From NCBI GenBank assembly GCA_963729695.1, contig CAVSOT010000004.1:1-64000 (forward strand): DNA of 64,000 bases, given 5' to 3'. This document shows, in pieces, positions 8,306-17,227 of the stretch. Below the pieces are notes generated by a model that saw only the letters and a program-made list of their open reading frames with translations, was not told the DNA's origin and ran no database searches. The number at the start of each line of letters is the position of its first letter. Within the stretch, counting starts at the first letter, position 1. This stretch comes from PALSA-693 sp963729695. Lineage in GTDB: Bacteria > Actinomycetota > Acidimicrobiia > Acidimicrobiales > Palsa-688. The translations under genes were made by a program, and so were the position numbers.

Positions 8306-10024
8306 ATGGTGTTGTTTCTGAACTGGCGAGGAAACGGTACGACTGTTTCTCTGTTCGAGTCCAGCTTTGATGGACCGACCGACGATCCGCCGTTTTCGAA
8401 CGGGGCGGAGATTCCCGGCCGAGGTTCGATCACCGGTCCGTCAGTGGCGAACTACGACGGGGTGCGCTATATGGCTTGGCGCGGCATCGCGGGTGATCAA
8501 ACGCTCTATTTTGCCATCGACGACGGCTCCGGTTGGACCTCGCAGACCCCGCTCCCCAACATGCGATCGGCCAACAGCCCGGCCCTCGCAACCTACGGCG
8601 GACACCTCTATATGACCTGGCGCGACGCGGGCGACCACCAGCAACTGTGGTGGTCGACACTGGACCAGACCCTGAATCCTCCGTGGTCGGACCCGCAACC
8701 GTTCACCGACGGCCGGGCTTCGTTCAGAGACCCGGTCCTGACCGCGTTCGAGGGCCTGTTGTTCATGGCCTGGCGGGGGGTGGAAGGTGATCAGACCATC
8801 TGGTGGTCGACCGCCGATGGTCAGGGCTGGGCCGACCAAGCCCAGCTCCCCGATCAAGTCTCCGTCGATGGCCCCGCACTCGTCGCCTTTGGGACCAACC
8901 TGTACCTCTTCAGTCGGGGTGGTAGCGACATCGACATAAGCGACAAACAGCTGTATGTGTCCACCTTTCAGGGGATCAACCTGGAGCCGGCCTGGTCGCC
9001 CCGCCAGCTCGTTATCAACACCAACGGGCGCAAGATCGGATCGGATTCGAGACCGGGGTTGGCGCCCTTCAACGGACAACTGTTCATTGCCAGCGTCGGA
9101 ACCGAGACCTCCAGCGTCATCCCAAACCCGGGTTCCGGCGGCGATCCCGGACTCCCCGAATCGCCCGACGATGTCCAGATCTACATCGAGACCTTCGACG
9201 GCACCGACACTGTCGGGCATGTTCCGACCCCGCAGCAGACCGACTACCAGCCCAGCCTGTCCCGCTTCCAGGAGGATCACTATGCCGGAATTTGGAGCGT
9301 CATTGACGGGCCGGCCATGCAGGCCCGACACCGGCTGACCGCCGACCAGTACCAGCAGACCTTCGATCAGCTCGGCGCCCAGGGGTATCGGCTGGTTCAT
9401 GTTGCCGGTTACGACGTCGATGGCGCTGACCATTACGTGGCTATGTGGTTCCTCGGCGGCGGCCCGGCCTGGCAGGCCCGTCACCGGCTGACCGCCGGTG
9501 AATACCAGCAGACCTTCGACGAGCTCGGCGCCCAGGGCTACCGGCTGATCGATGTAAGCGGATACGCGATCAATGGAGAAGATCACTACGCCGGCATCTG
9601 GCTGCAGGCCGGAGGGCCGGCCTGGCAGGCCCGTCACCGGCTAACCGCCGGTGAATACCAGCAGACCTTCGACGAGCTCGGCGCCCAGGGCTACCGGCTC
9701 GTTCATGTCAGCGGATATGTCGTTAACGGCCAGGACCGTTACGCCGGAATCTGGATTCAGGAGGACGGCCCGGCCTGGCAGGCCCGGCACCGGCTGACCG
9801 CCGACGAATACCAGCAGACCTTCGACGAGCTCGGCGCCCAGGGGTACCAGCTAATGCAGGTGTGCGGCTACAGCCTCAATGGTCGAGACTTCTACGCTGC
9901 ACGATGGCAACTCCAACAGGGGACCTGGCAGTCCTGGGTGGCACTGAGCGGTGACGACTACCAAACCCGGCTCGAAGACCTTGGCAGCCGCGGGTTTCGG
10001 CTCGTTGACGTAAGCGGCTACTAG
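8306..10024 (+). CDS. BTRD1-repeat protein with N-terminal beta-propeller-like repeats
   Basis: A 572-residue protein. Residues about 1-320 have propeller-like strands with repeated Y-M-A/T-W-R motifs (YMAWRG, YMTWRD, FMAWRG) spaced about 50-60 residues, as in sialidase- or lectin-type propellers. Residues about 325-572 are five copies of a 50-residue unit, consensus GPAWQARHRLTAxEYQQTFD then ELGAQGYRL and V-S-G-Y, which matches the bacterial tandem repeat domain 1 known from polyglycine hydrolases. No signal peptide or catalytic domain is evident. ATG 8306 has GGAGG six bases upstream and is preferred to the GTG at 8234. The frame is intact. Likely a carbohydrate- or protein-binding scaffold; this is inference. 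Confidence 0.75.
   Translation: MVLFLNWRGNGTTVSLFESSFDGPTDDPPFSNGAEIPGRGSITGPSVANYDGVRYMAWRGIAGDQTLYFAIDDGSGWTSQTPLPNMRSANSPALATYGGHLYMTWRDAGDHQQLWWSTLDQTLNPPWSDPQPFTDGRASFRDPVLTAFEGLLFMAWRGVEGDQTIWWSTADGQGWADQAQLPDQVSVDGPALVAFGTNLYLFSRGGSDIDISDKQLYVSTFQGINLEPAWSPRQLVINTNGRKIGSDSRPGLAPFNGQLFIASVGTETSSVIPNPGSGGDPGLPESPDDVQIYIETFDGTDTVGHVPTPQQTDYQPSLSRFQEDHYAGIWSVIDGPAMQARHRLTADQYQQTFDQLGAQGYRLVHVAGYDVDGADHYVAMWFLGGGPAWQARHRLTAGEYQQTFDELGAQGYRLIDVSGYAINGEDHYAGIWLQAGGPAWQARHRLTAGEYQQTFDELGAQGYRLVHVSGYVVNGQDRYAGIWIQEDGPAWQARHRLTADEYQQTFDELGAQGYQLMQVCGYSLNGRDFYAARWQLQQGTWQSWVALSGDDYQTRLEDLGSRGFRLVDVSGY
9280..10021 (+). repeat. Five tandem copies of a ~150-bp coding repeat (BTRD1 units)
   Basis: Unit starts fall at about 9280, 9430, 9586, 9736 and 9889. 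The middle copies share long near-identical stretches such as CGGCCTGGCAGGCCCG, while the fifth is diverged (WQSWVALSGDDYQTRLEDLG). High nucleotide identity between units two to four suggests recent internal duplication and possible copy-number change. Confidence 0.8.
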
Positions 10025-10214
10025 CCCTACCCGCGCCGCGGAGTCACGCCGATCGGCGAGGCGTACCTTCAAGAACCTCGACGAATGGGTCTCGATTCAT
10101 GACCGCCAGCTGACCTAAGGCGCCCTGGGAATGAGCATGTCCGCCCAGGCGAAGGGCGGTGTTCGTTTGGCGGACTTGCTCCGTCGCCGCCGGACCAAGC
10201 GATCGGAGTACGCC

Positions 10215-10560
10215 ATGTCAGTGATCCAGCTCTTCTATGTTGGCCCGGATAACGGTATCTGGACACGGTGGCGCACCCCGACGCGGGATGGTCCGATGAG
10301 CAGGACCTCAGCGGCCCGGCGGCCGTGCCAACCCGCGGCCGCCTTGCTGTTGGGCACCGAGATCCTGCAACTGTTCTAGCCCAGCGCCGGTGACGTTGTG
10401 TGGACGCCGTGGCGCACGCCCGAGCGACCGCGACGCCTCGGGCGCGACCAGCCGTGCGCGGCGTTCGGGATCACGGACAACAGCTATGCGTGCGCGCACC
10501 GGCAGATCTGCACTTCCACTCGCTACCTCCGTCGTCTTGTTTGGGGGAACCGTGGCGGGC
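10215..10560 (+). pseudogene. Degraded propeller/lectin-like repeat gene
   Basis: ATG 10215 with GGAG upstream opens MSVIQLFYVGPDNGIWTRWR. Further on, after frame changes near 10290 and 10375, similar pieces appear: GWSDEQDLSGPAAVPT, EILQLFY and VVWTPWRTP. The repeated L-Q-L-F-Y ... W-T-x-W-R-T-P pattern is that of PLL-like or tectonin-type propellers with about 40-residue blades. No intact frame longer than 80 codons survives. It directly follows the BTRD1-repeat gene and may be a decayed partner of it. Confidence 0.45.
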
Positions 10561-11143
10561 ATTCCTGCTTCGGTTTGTTCGTACTCATTCCTCTTTCGAG
10601 CCACACCACGGCAAGATCCTCACCAGACGCTCTTCGTTCGGAAGCCAGACCCGCGACCAGCACCGGCCGGCAGGCACTTCGAGAGCGACCCTGCAAGGAC
10701 CTCTAAACGCTACGGACTGCCCGCAAGGCCTGCCGTCATTCTCAAGCAGGCACTTTGGTGGCAGTGCTTCCAGGGGTGACGCCGGGATATTGAGCTACTT
10801 CTTGCAGTCATGCCCTCACCGAGGCTGACCCTTGTTGGACGGGCTTGCCTCGACGGGACGGCCTGAGTGGCGGGGTGGTGGTAGTGGACTATCCCGCGGT
10901 GATGAGGATCCGTTCGAGCTCATGAAGGATTAGGTCCAGTGTGGCCGCGGTCGCTTCGTGACTATATCCCTGGGAGTGGCGCTCGAGCCTGGCCGCCAGG
11001 AACTCTCCGGCGACCCGACCTTCATCCAAGAGAGCGGACGAGGGCGGCGCTGAAGGCGACGACAGCGGTCCCATCAAACAGTCGTCTAGGTAATCCGGCT
11101 GGCCTCTCGATTGGCGGGAGGTTCACGTCGAAGGGACCACAGG
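10561..11143. other. Gene-poor stretch
   Basis: Nothing convincing. A minus-strand ORF at 10889-11077 (62 codons) lacks a ribosome binding site and a family match. Probably decayed sequence. Confidence 0.4.
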
Positions 11144-11509
11144 ATGGCTAATGGCCCAGTTGGCAAAGTGCGGAATCCGTGGGGTGTGATCGGGTTTTCG
11201 ATCATCACCCTCGGCATTTACGCCCTGTACTGGCAGTATGCGGTGTTCAAGGAGATGAAAGAGTATTCCGGTGAGGGGATCGGGGGCGGTCTGGGGCTCC
11301 TGTTCGCGATACTCCTGGGGATCGTGAACGTGTTCCTGATGCCCGCCGAAGTGGGCAACCTCTGCGCAGGCGGAGGCCAGGAGAAGTCGGTGCACGGTCC
11401 GACCGGGTTCTGGGCTCTCATCCCGATCGTCGGGGGAATCATCTGGGTGATCAAGACGCAAGGCGCCCTCAGTCGCTTCTGGGTGGGGCATGGCGCCACG
11501 GCGACCTGA
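11144..11509 (+). CDS. DUF4234-type small membrane protein
   Basis: A 121-residue protein with three hydrophobic stretches (about residues 11-29, 47-65 and 90-105). The N-terminal pattern N-P-W-x-V-x-x-F-S-I-I-T-L-G-I-Y-A-L-Y-W is the DUF4234 signature, whose members are uncharacterised and sometimes linked to secretion or stress. ATG 11144 has AAGGGA nine bases upstream; the longer form from 11111 adds a basic tail without family similarity. The frame is intact. Confidence 0.75.
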   Translation: MANGPVGKVRNPWGVIGFSIITLGIYALYWQYAVFKEMKEYSGEGIGGGLGLLFAILLGIVNVFLMPAEVGNLCAGGGQEKSVHGPTGFWALIPIVGGIIWVIKTQGALSRFWVGHGATAT

Positions 11510-11703
11510 CCTCGTGGCGCTGTTGCCAGTCAGGAAGTAGACCCACATCAGTTATGAGGTCGAACATTGCCTGGGGTTTTGCATCGACTCGCGCCGAGGC
11601 CTGCCCGTGTAACTCCTTCATGGGGATCCCTTCCTCGGTGACATCAGGTGTGTAGTGGGTTTCGGGGCCCGGAACGTCAAGCGAGCGCGCCAAAGGCCAG
11701 CTC

Positions 11704-12072
11704 GTGCTACGCGACGAGCACTACCCGCCCCGACCGGCCCACCCCGTACGGACGCCCGCGCTGCGTACAACAACCGAGGCCAAGCTGTGCGCCATCGGCG
11801 AGGGCGCCCGCCGCTACCTGGCAGAGATGGCCGCCACCGGGGCCCGCCAGCTCGACGAGCGGATGGCCGAAGCGATCGACATGGCCGCCGCGGTCGAAAG
11901 AGGCATCTTGGACGACGCTCTCGGCTTGGCCGCCCTCGCCGGCCGGTTCGACGAGGGGGATCTGGCCTCGATTCTCGCCGCTCGACGAGAACCGCCCCGG
12001 CGCATGACCGAACGCCACTCGCTCCAGCCCGGCACCCGACCCTGGGGCCGCCTCGGAAGCAGCGAGCGATGA
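11704..12072 (+). pseudogene. IstA transposase, C-terminal remnant
   Basis: The translation EAKLCAIGEGARRYLAEMAA followed by GARQLDERMAEAIDMAAAVE is the helical C-terminus of IS21-type IstA transposases. The DDE catalytic core and N-terminal HTH are missing, and the 5' end runs into unrelated sequence near 11700. Its stop overlaps the istB ATG at 12069. Confidence 0.65.
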
Positions 12073-12829
12073 ACCCGAAATCGGCGGAGGTGGTCGAGTT
12101 GGCCCGCCGACTTCGCCTGCCCTATCTGCGCCAGGCGGCAGCCGAGGTGCTAGTGACGGCCAAAGCGCAGCGCTGGGACCCGGCCGAAGCGCTCCGCGTG
12201 CTGCTCGAGACCGAGGTCGAAGGCAGAGCGCGTTCGATGACCGAGACCCGCAGACGCCGGGCCCATTTCCCTGCCGGCAAGACCTTCGGCGCCTGGGAAC
12301 CGTCCCGCAGCTCGATCCCGGTTCCCACCCAGATGCGCTCGCCACCTTGGAATGGGTGGACCGCCACGAGAATCTGGTGGTGTGCGGGCCGTCCGGCACA
12401 GGCAAAAGCCACCTCCTCGAAGCACTTGGACACGCGGCGGTCGACGCCGGCCGCAGCGTGGCCTGGTTCTCCATCGAGGACCTGGGCACCCTGGTCCGCC
12501 GGCACCGCATCGACGACACCGTCGCCAAAGCACTCAAACCGGTGCTGCGCGCCGACATCATCGTGGTCGACGACATCGGGCTGCTGGCCGTGACCGACGA
12601 AGCCGCCGAAGGCCTCTATCGCCTCGTCGACGCCGCCTACGAGCGACGCTCGCTCGCCATCAGCTCCAATTTGCATCCCGGCGGCTTCGACGAGCTCATG
12701 CCGCCCAGCCTGGCCACCGCGAGAGTCGACCGGCTGCTGCACCACGCCCACGTCGTTCAAACCTCGGGCGAATCGATCCGCCTCCAAGACGCCACCAGCG
12801 GCAAAGGAGTCAAACCCCTCGCCTCCTGA
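12069..12829 (+). pseudogene. IstB-like ATP-binding transposition helper, frameshifted
   Basis: IstB is the AAA+ ATPase partner of IS21 transposase. The N-terminal helical part (VVELARRLRLPYLRQAAAEV) is read from ATG 12069, then a frame change at about 12320-12345 is needed to continue into VCGPSGTGKSHLLEALG (Walker A) and IIVVDDIGLLAVTDEAAE (Walker B). The C-terminus LHHAHVVQTSGESIRLQDA is complete and stops at 12829. Total length after repair, about 253 residues, is normal. Confidence 0.8.
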
Positions 12830-12889
12830 CCGGCAGGATAAGGCGGGGAATGTCATGGCCATACCGGGGAGCCGTTGCCGCAAGTCGGC

Positions 12890-13270
12890 TTATCCGCCCT
12901 GCGTCATCCGTTGCATGTTGGCCCTGATCGCTGCTTCTGACACGGCCAGTTCGTCCTGCGGGCTGAACATCACGAACTCGGTGCCGGCCACCGCCGCCGG
13001 CACGTGTCCCGGCGGCATGTAGAAGGCGTCACCGGGCTCGATGACCTCCTCGTGGTCCGCGTAGCGGACCGTCAGGCGGCCGGCGGTGACATAGCCCCAG
13101 TGCGGGCACTGGCAGCTGTCGCCGGGCAGCCCCTTGAGCATGGGCGCGAGGTCGGAGTCCTCGCGGATGGAGGTGAAGTTGACGGTGTAGCCGTGGAAGT
13201 GATCGGTCCGGTCCTCGGCCATGCCGTAGTCGGCGACCTCGGGGGCACTCTGGCGTGAGACTTTCGACAT
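12890..13270 (-). CDS. Cupin-domain protein
   Basis: A 126-residue single-domain cupin. The second half holds the barrel core: HWGYVTAGRLTVRYADHEE, then VIEPGDAFYMPPGHVPAAV, with His and Glu/Asp positions suited to metal binding. ATG 13270 has AAAGGAGA eleven bases upstream; the longer ORF upstream has no cupin similarity. It sits just downstream of a methyltransferase gene on the same strand and may be co-transcribed. The reaction is unknown. Confidence 0.8.
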   Translation of the reverse strand: MSKVSRQSAPEVADYGMAEDRTDHFHGYTVNFTSIREDSDLAPMLKGLPGDSCQCPHWGYVTAGRLTVRYADHEEVIEPGDAFYMPPGHVPAAVAGTEFVMFSPQDELAVSEAAIRANMQRMTQGG

Positions 13271-13298
13271 CAGACAGCTCTCCTTTGTGGTTGGGTGG

Positions 13299-13968
13299 CT
13301 AGAACTGCTCTCGCCCGGCGAGGGGTGCCTCCCGGAGTCCCACGCCGCTGGTGGCCGTGGCGCTGCCCACGATGAATGGGCTCGACCCACTTCGGGATCT
13401 TCTTGGCCGTGGTGTGCTCGATCTTCGTGACGTCGAAGCCCGCCGCTTCGATGGTGCTGAGGGTCGGGCGATTGCATTCGCAGCCGACCATGAACCGGTT
13501 GATGCCGTTCATGCGGTCCTGCTTGCGGGCAAGCTTGGGGTCGGTGGACCGGACGTGCTCGATGAACAGGAGACGTCCACCGGGTCGCAAGACCCGGCGC
13601 AGCTCCCTCAGCGCACGGGGCTGGTCGTCCACCCCGCAGAGCACCAGGGTCGAGACGGCGGCGTCGAACGCGTCGTCCTCGAAGGGGAGGTCCTCGGCGG
13701 GCGCACGCAGCACGGTGGCTTCCAGCGCCTTTTCACGCACCTTGCGCTCAAGGCGGCGCAACATCGGGATCTCTGGCTCTGTCATGGTCAGCGACTCGAC
13801 GCCCGGACCGTAGAAGGGCAGGTTCCCTCCCGTCCCGGCACCGATCTCCAGGACTCGGCCGGTCGCCTCGGCGAGCACCGACTCCCGGTGGGCTCGCAGG
13901 CCGGCCTTTTCGACCTTGGCCATCTGGCGGTCGTAGGTGGCGGCGAAGAACCTGCTCCGAAGGGTCAT
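13299..13968 (-). CDS. Class I SAM-dependent methyltransferase, 3' frameshift
   Basis: UbiE/Methyltransf_11-type enzyme. Motif I VLEIGAGTGGNLPFY binds S-adenosylmethionine (about residues 39-53). EDLPFEDDAFDAAVSTLVLC is motif II/III and LRPGGRLLFIEHVRS is the post-motif strand. The open frame overruns to 13270 with a basic tail, but one base shifted near 13380 the translation gives FIVGSATATSGVGLREAPLA and a stop at 13299. That is the typical ending, so an indel near 13380 is likely. The acceptor substrate is unknown; the family includes quinone, lipid and small-molecule methylases. Confidence 0.75.
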
Positions 13969-14060
13969 GGCTGTCTCGTTTCGTCGTGCTGAGATCGCTC
14001 ATAGCAACGTAACGAGGCGGCCGGTTCCGATGCATGGGGCAATTGCCCCATCTTTGGCAG

Positions 14061-15639
14061 TCAGGGGGTGATGAGGTCCCCGTCGGGGATCAAGCCGTGC
14101 TGCATCGCGAACAGGCTGGCCCCCGCCCGGTTCGAGGCCCCGATCTTCCCGTAGATGTGCTCGATGTGGTTCCGGGCGGTCTTCGGTGAGATCACCAGGT
14201 GGGCGGCGACCTCCTTGCTCGACAAGCCCCGCGAGACCAGCCGGAGCACGTCGACCTCGCGGGCAGTCAGGCCCGCCGGGCCCTCACGGCGCCGGGCGAC
14301 CCGGTGGCCCGCCGTGCCGAGGACCGCCTCGACGACATCGCCATCCATGCGCCCCGCCTTCACCTCGGCGCGCAGCTCCTTCGCAGCGACCTCTGGCAGA
14401 AGTGCCTGGCGATGGGGACGCAGCTCGCACATCGACTGGTAGGCGTCGGCCGCCCCCAGGACCCGCGCCGGCATGGAGATGGTTCCTCCGGCGAGCCCAC
14501 GGGGGTAGCCCGAGCCGTCGAGGCGCTCGCGGTGCTGCACGGCGATCGCGCCCAGCGGAGCCAGCGCGGTCGACTGGTGCAGCATCCGCTCGGTCAGATA
14601 GGGGTGCATGCGCACGCGTTCCCACTCCCCAGCCCCGAGTGGCCCGCGCTTGTCCCAGATGGCGTTCGACACGCCGAGACGCCCCAGATCATTGGCCAGG
14701 CCCGCCCGGCGCAAGAGTCTCGACCTCGTCGCCCTCGAGCCCCAGTTTCATCCCCGCTTCGGCTGCCAGTTCCGAGACGGCACGCGCATGACCCAGCGTG
14801 TAGGGCGACTTGAGGTCCACAAAATCCGCGATGGCCAGCAACGCCCGGTCGAACTCCTCCTCCGAGAGCAAGACGCCGAGGGCCGGCTCGGCTCCGATCA
14901 CGGCGTCCCAGGTAGGCCCCGCGTCGAGACCATCAAGGATCGTCTCGGCGTTGGCGCACAGGGCTGCCGCGAGGGTGGGGTCGAACTGCGACCCGGCCCG
15001 TTTTTCCGCCAGCGCCATGGCTGCTCCGGTGCCCCCGATGCGGTGGGCCACCTCGACGAACTCCCCGATCTGGGCCAGCCTCGACGCGACGGGGATCTCG
15101 CCGCCCTTGAGGTCGCCGGGCCAGCCCTTGCCGTCCCATTGCTCGTAGGCGGAACCGACCGCCTCCTGCACCCCGATAGACAGTCCGAGCTCTTCCGCCA
15201 AGCGCCGGGCCAGAGCCGCGTGCTGGTCGATCATCCCATCGAGGTCGTGCCGTCCGGACACCGCGAACTCAACACCAACCCGGAACCGGTGCAGAGGAGG
15301 GTTCCCGCTACCGACCATACGCAGCATGGCCAACGCCCCGCTCATGGAACCAAGCTCGTGGTCGTACTTGCCGGACTTCAGGGCGATGTCGTCGCCAAAC
15401 CACTTGGCCTGCTCGTGGGCGTCGGAGTGGCAGCCCACGTTGACCAGCAGGGCCGTGTAGTAGACGACCGAGCGTTCCTCTTCGCCAAAGCCGACACACT
15501 CGGCCAAGCGCAAGGCGATCATGCACTGGCGAAGGACGTGCTCCATCGGTTGGCCAAAACCAAGGTCGATCCCGAGGGACAGGGCGGCTACCAACTCGGC
15601 AAGCCGCACCCGGGAAGAATCGCTGCTGGCGCCATTCAC
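14061..15639 (-). CDS. Tandem HD-GYP-like domain - LuxR HTH regulator, frameshifted
   Basis: After repair of one frameshift near 14705 the gene codes for about 525 residues. The first half has HD-GYP-like features (YYTALLVNVGCHSDAHEQA, then YEQWDGKGWPGDLKGGEIPV). A second copy follows with SPYTLGHARAVSELA, ANDLGRLGV, HPYLTERML and HRERLDGSGYPRGL. The C-terminal 65 residues are a LuxR HTH (LTAREVDVLRLVSRGLSSKE). HD-GYP proteins normally cleave cyclic di-GMP, but here the metal-binding H-D pair of the second copy reads N-D and the first copy is degenerate, so a sensory role is more likely. GTG 15639 was chosen because upstream residues look non-coding. Confidence 0.75.
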
Positions 15640-16009
15640 GTGGCCGACGCTATCCGCGGCCGACGTCGGAGGACAGGGGCACGATGGCGGCCTGAATGAC
15701 CCAAGCGGCAAAAGCTGTATTGACCAACCGGGCCTGCGCGCCACTGCCGGGACCGGGTCGCCCTGGCCGGGGCCTCCTGCCACGTCCCGCTAGGACGAGG
15801 CCCCTCGCAATCGCTCAACCAGTGATCTCGGTCCGGTGGCCTCCGAGTCGACGTGATCGCCCGCAGCACATCCCAGCTGCGGTCCTCCAGAGAAGTCCAC
15901 GGGTACTCGTCCTCGCCGAGGCGGACTGCCGCCCCGAGAAATACGCTGATCCAGCCGAACGCCCACAGACGAATGGTGTGCGTATAGAACCAAGAAGGAG
16001 CTCCGTTCC
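15640..16009. other. Gene-poor stretch
   Basis: Contains the likely promoter of the minus-strand HD-GYP/LuxR gene. No gene supported. Confidence 0.4.
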
Positions 16010-16225
16010 ATAATTGCCATCTACATCGTCACCAAGAACATGACCGTTGAGCAGCACACCAAGGGCCACGCCCGTCTCCGTGAGGCCGGGGCACCTGAAA
16101 GCGCCATGAAGCTCCACTTTGCTTCGGTGAAGATGGTCTGCTTCAGGTCTTCGATGTCTGGGAGACCCCGAGGCGTTCGATGAGTTCCTGACATACCTCG
16201 GGCCCGGCTGCGGGCCGGATATTCT
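16010..16225 (+). pseudogene. Remnant of a small uncharacterised protein gene
   Basis: In one frame the DNA reads IIAIYIVTKNMTVEQHTKGH, LREAGAPESAMKLHFASV and then, shifted, LQVFDVWETPEAFDEFLTYL. The ending VFDVWETPEAFDEF is typical of short antibiotic-biosynthesis-monooxygenase-like or dimeric-barrel proteins of about 90 residues. No start codon is left at the expected place and at least one frameshift is present. Confidence 0.4.
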
Positions 16226-16640
16226 GCGGGCTGGGCCGCGGGAGGCGACCGGATGAGCAAGCCTACCGAACACGATCGGCCTATTGCGGCGGCGGTGAGT
16301 CTCTCTCTTGCGGCTCCCTGGGTGATCATGTGCGCCGGACGTCGCCGATGGGGCTTGGGTGCTAGCAGGAGTTGGCACGCCCGGTACGGCATCGGGGACA
16401 AAGCTTCCGGAGCGCGTCGGTGCGTGATAGGGGCACACTCCGCCTCGCCCAGTTTGGTTCGACGACGTGACTCTTAGCCGGCAGGGCAGTTGTACTCGCA
16501 TATAACGTGCATCCTTGACCCCCGCCAAGGACGCGCCGGGAAACCTAGATTGTCGCTGCCGGAGGGTTGAGCTCGGTCAGGCCGCCGGTGGTCTGCATGC
16601 TAACGACGTCAGAACGGCGGGGCCGTCTCCGGTAATGCTT
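16226..16640. other. Gene-poor stretch
   Basis: No gene or RNA recognised. Confidence 0.4.
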
Positions 16641-16653
16641 CCGTCTGCCAGCG

Positions 16654-17007
16654 TTACGGTGCATGCCCACTCGAAGCGGGCCCCGACGGAGGCGAAGGCA
16701 TCAGCGGCGCGCTGCCAATCGTCGGCTCTGCCGGAGACCCTGGGCCGGTCAGAGTCACCAGCCGGTCCCGGGCCAGGGAGTCTCGCAGCCGTTGCGCCTC
16801 GTGGCGGCGGCCCACGAAGCTCGTGAAGGGGCTGGGTGCGCCCACCAGCACCGGCGCCGGGGTCACCTGAAGGGCCACTCGAGCGAGGGCCTGGCGGTCG
16901 GAGACGTCCAGTTTGCGCAACAACGATGAGACGTGGCTCGAATCGCGACTCCTTCGTGCCGTAGGACTACGCATATCCCTGGACGCAGTCCTGAACTTAG
17001 CGACCAT
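16654..17007 (-). pseudogene. Remnant of a LuxR-HTH/ATPase regulator
   Basis: The translation holds HVSSLLRKLDVSDRQALARV, the end of a LuxR helix-turn-helix, followed after a linker by FTSFVGRRHEAQRLRDSLAR and DRLVTLTGPG, the start of an NB-ARC/AAA ATPase. This order is that of regulators with an N-terminal HTH. The Walker A lysine is lost after GPG, and both ends are missing. Confidence 0.55.
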
Positions 17008-17227
17008 CAGTCAGCCGGCCAAGGGATTGACCAGATGCGCTTGAGCAGAAGCGCTTCCTGACGACTACGGCCATGGCAGCAGCTTATTTGTTGGCCACCG
17101 GTGGGCGGGTTAGGCCGCTCACCAGCTGATTCTCGCGGCCACCGCCAGGATGCTCGGTTAGGCTCAGATTCACAGGCTGATCCTCATGGCGCGTTTCTCG
17201 CCGTGGGGTTGCGAAAGGGGTTAGCGG

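Larger units (their letters stand above)
11655..12829 (+). mobile_element. IS21-family remnant (istA 3' end plus istB)
   Basis: The order istA-istB with a 4-base overlap (ATGA) is that of IS21 elements. Only the C-terminal part of IstA is left and IstB carries a frameshift, so the element cannot move by itself. I could not find terminal inverted repeats around it. Confidence 0.75.

Noticed and set aside
9280..10021. CRISPR-like periodic repeats
   Set aside because: The period is about 150 bases, in frame, and codes for BTRD1 protein units.
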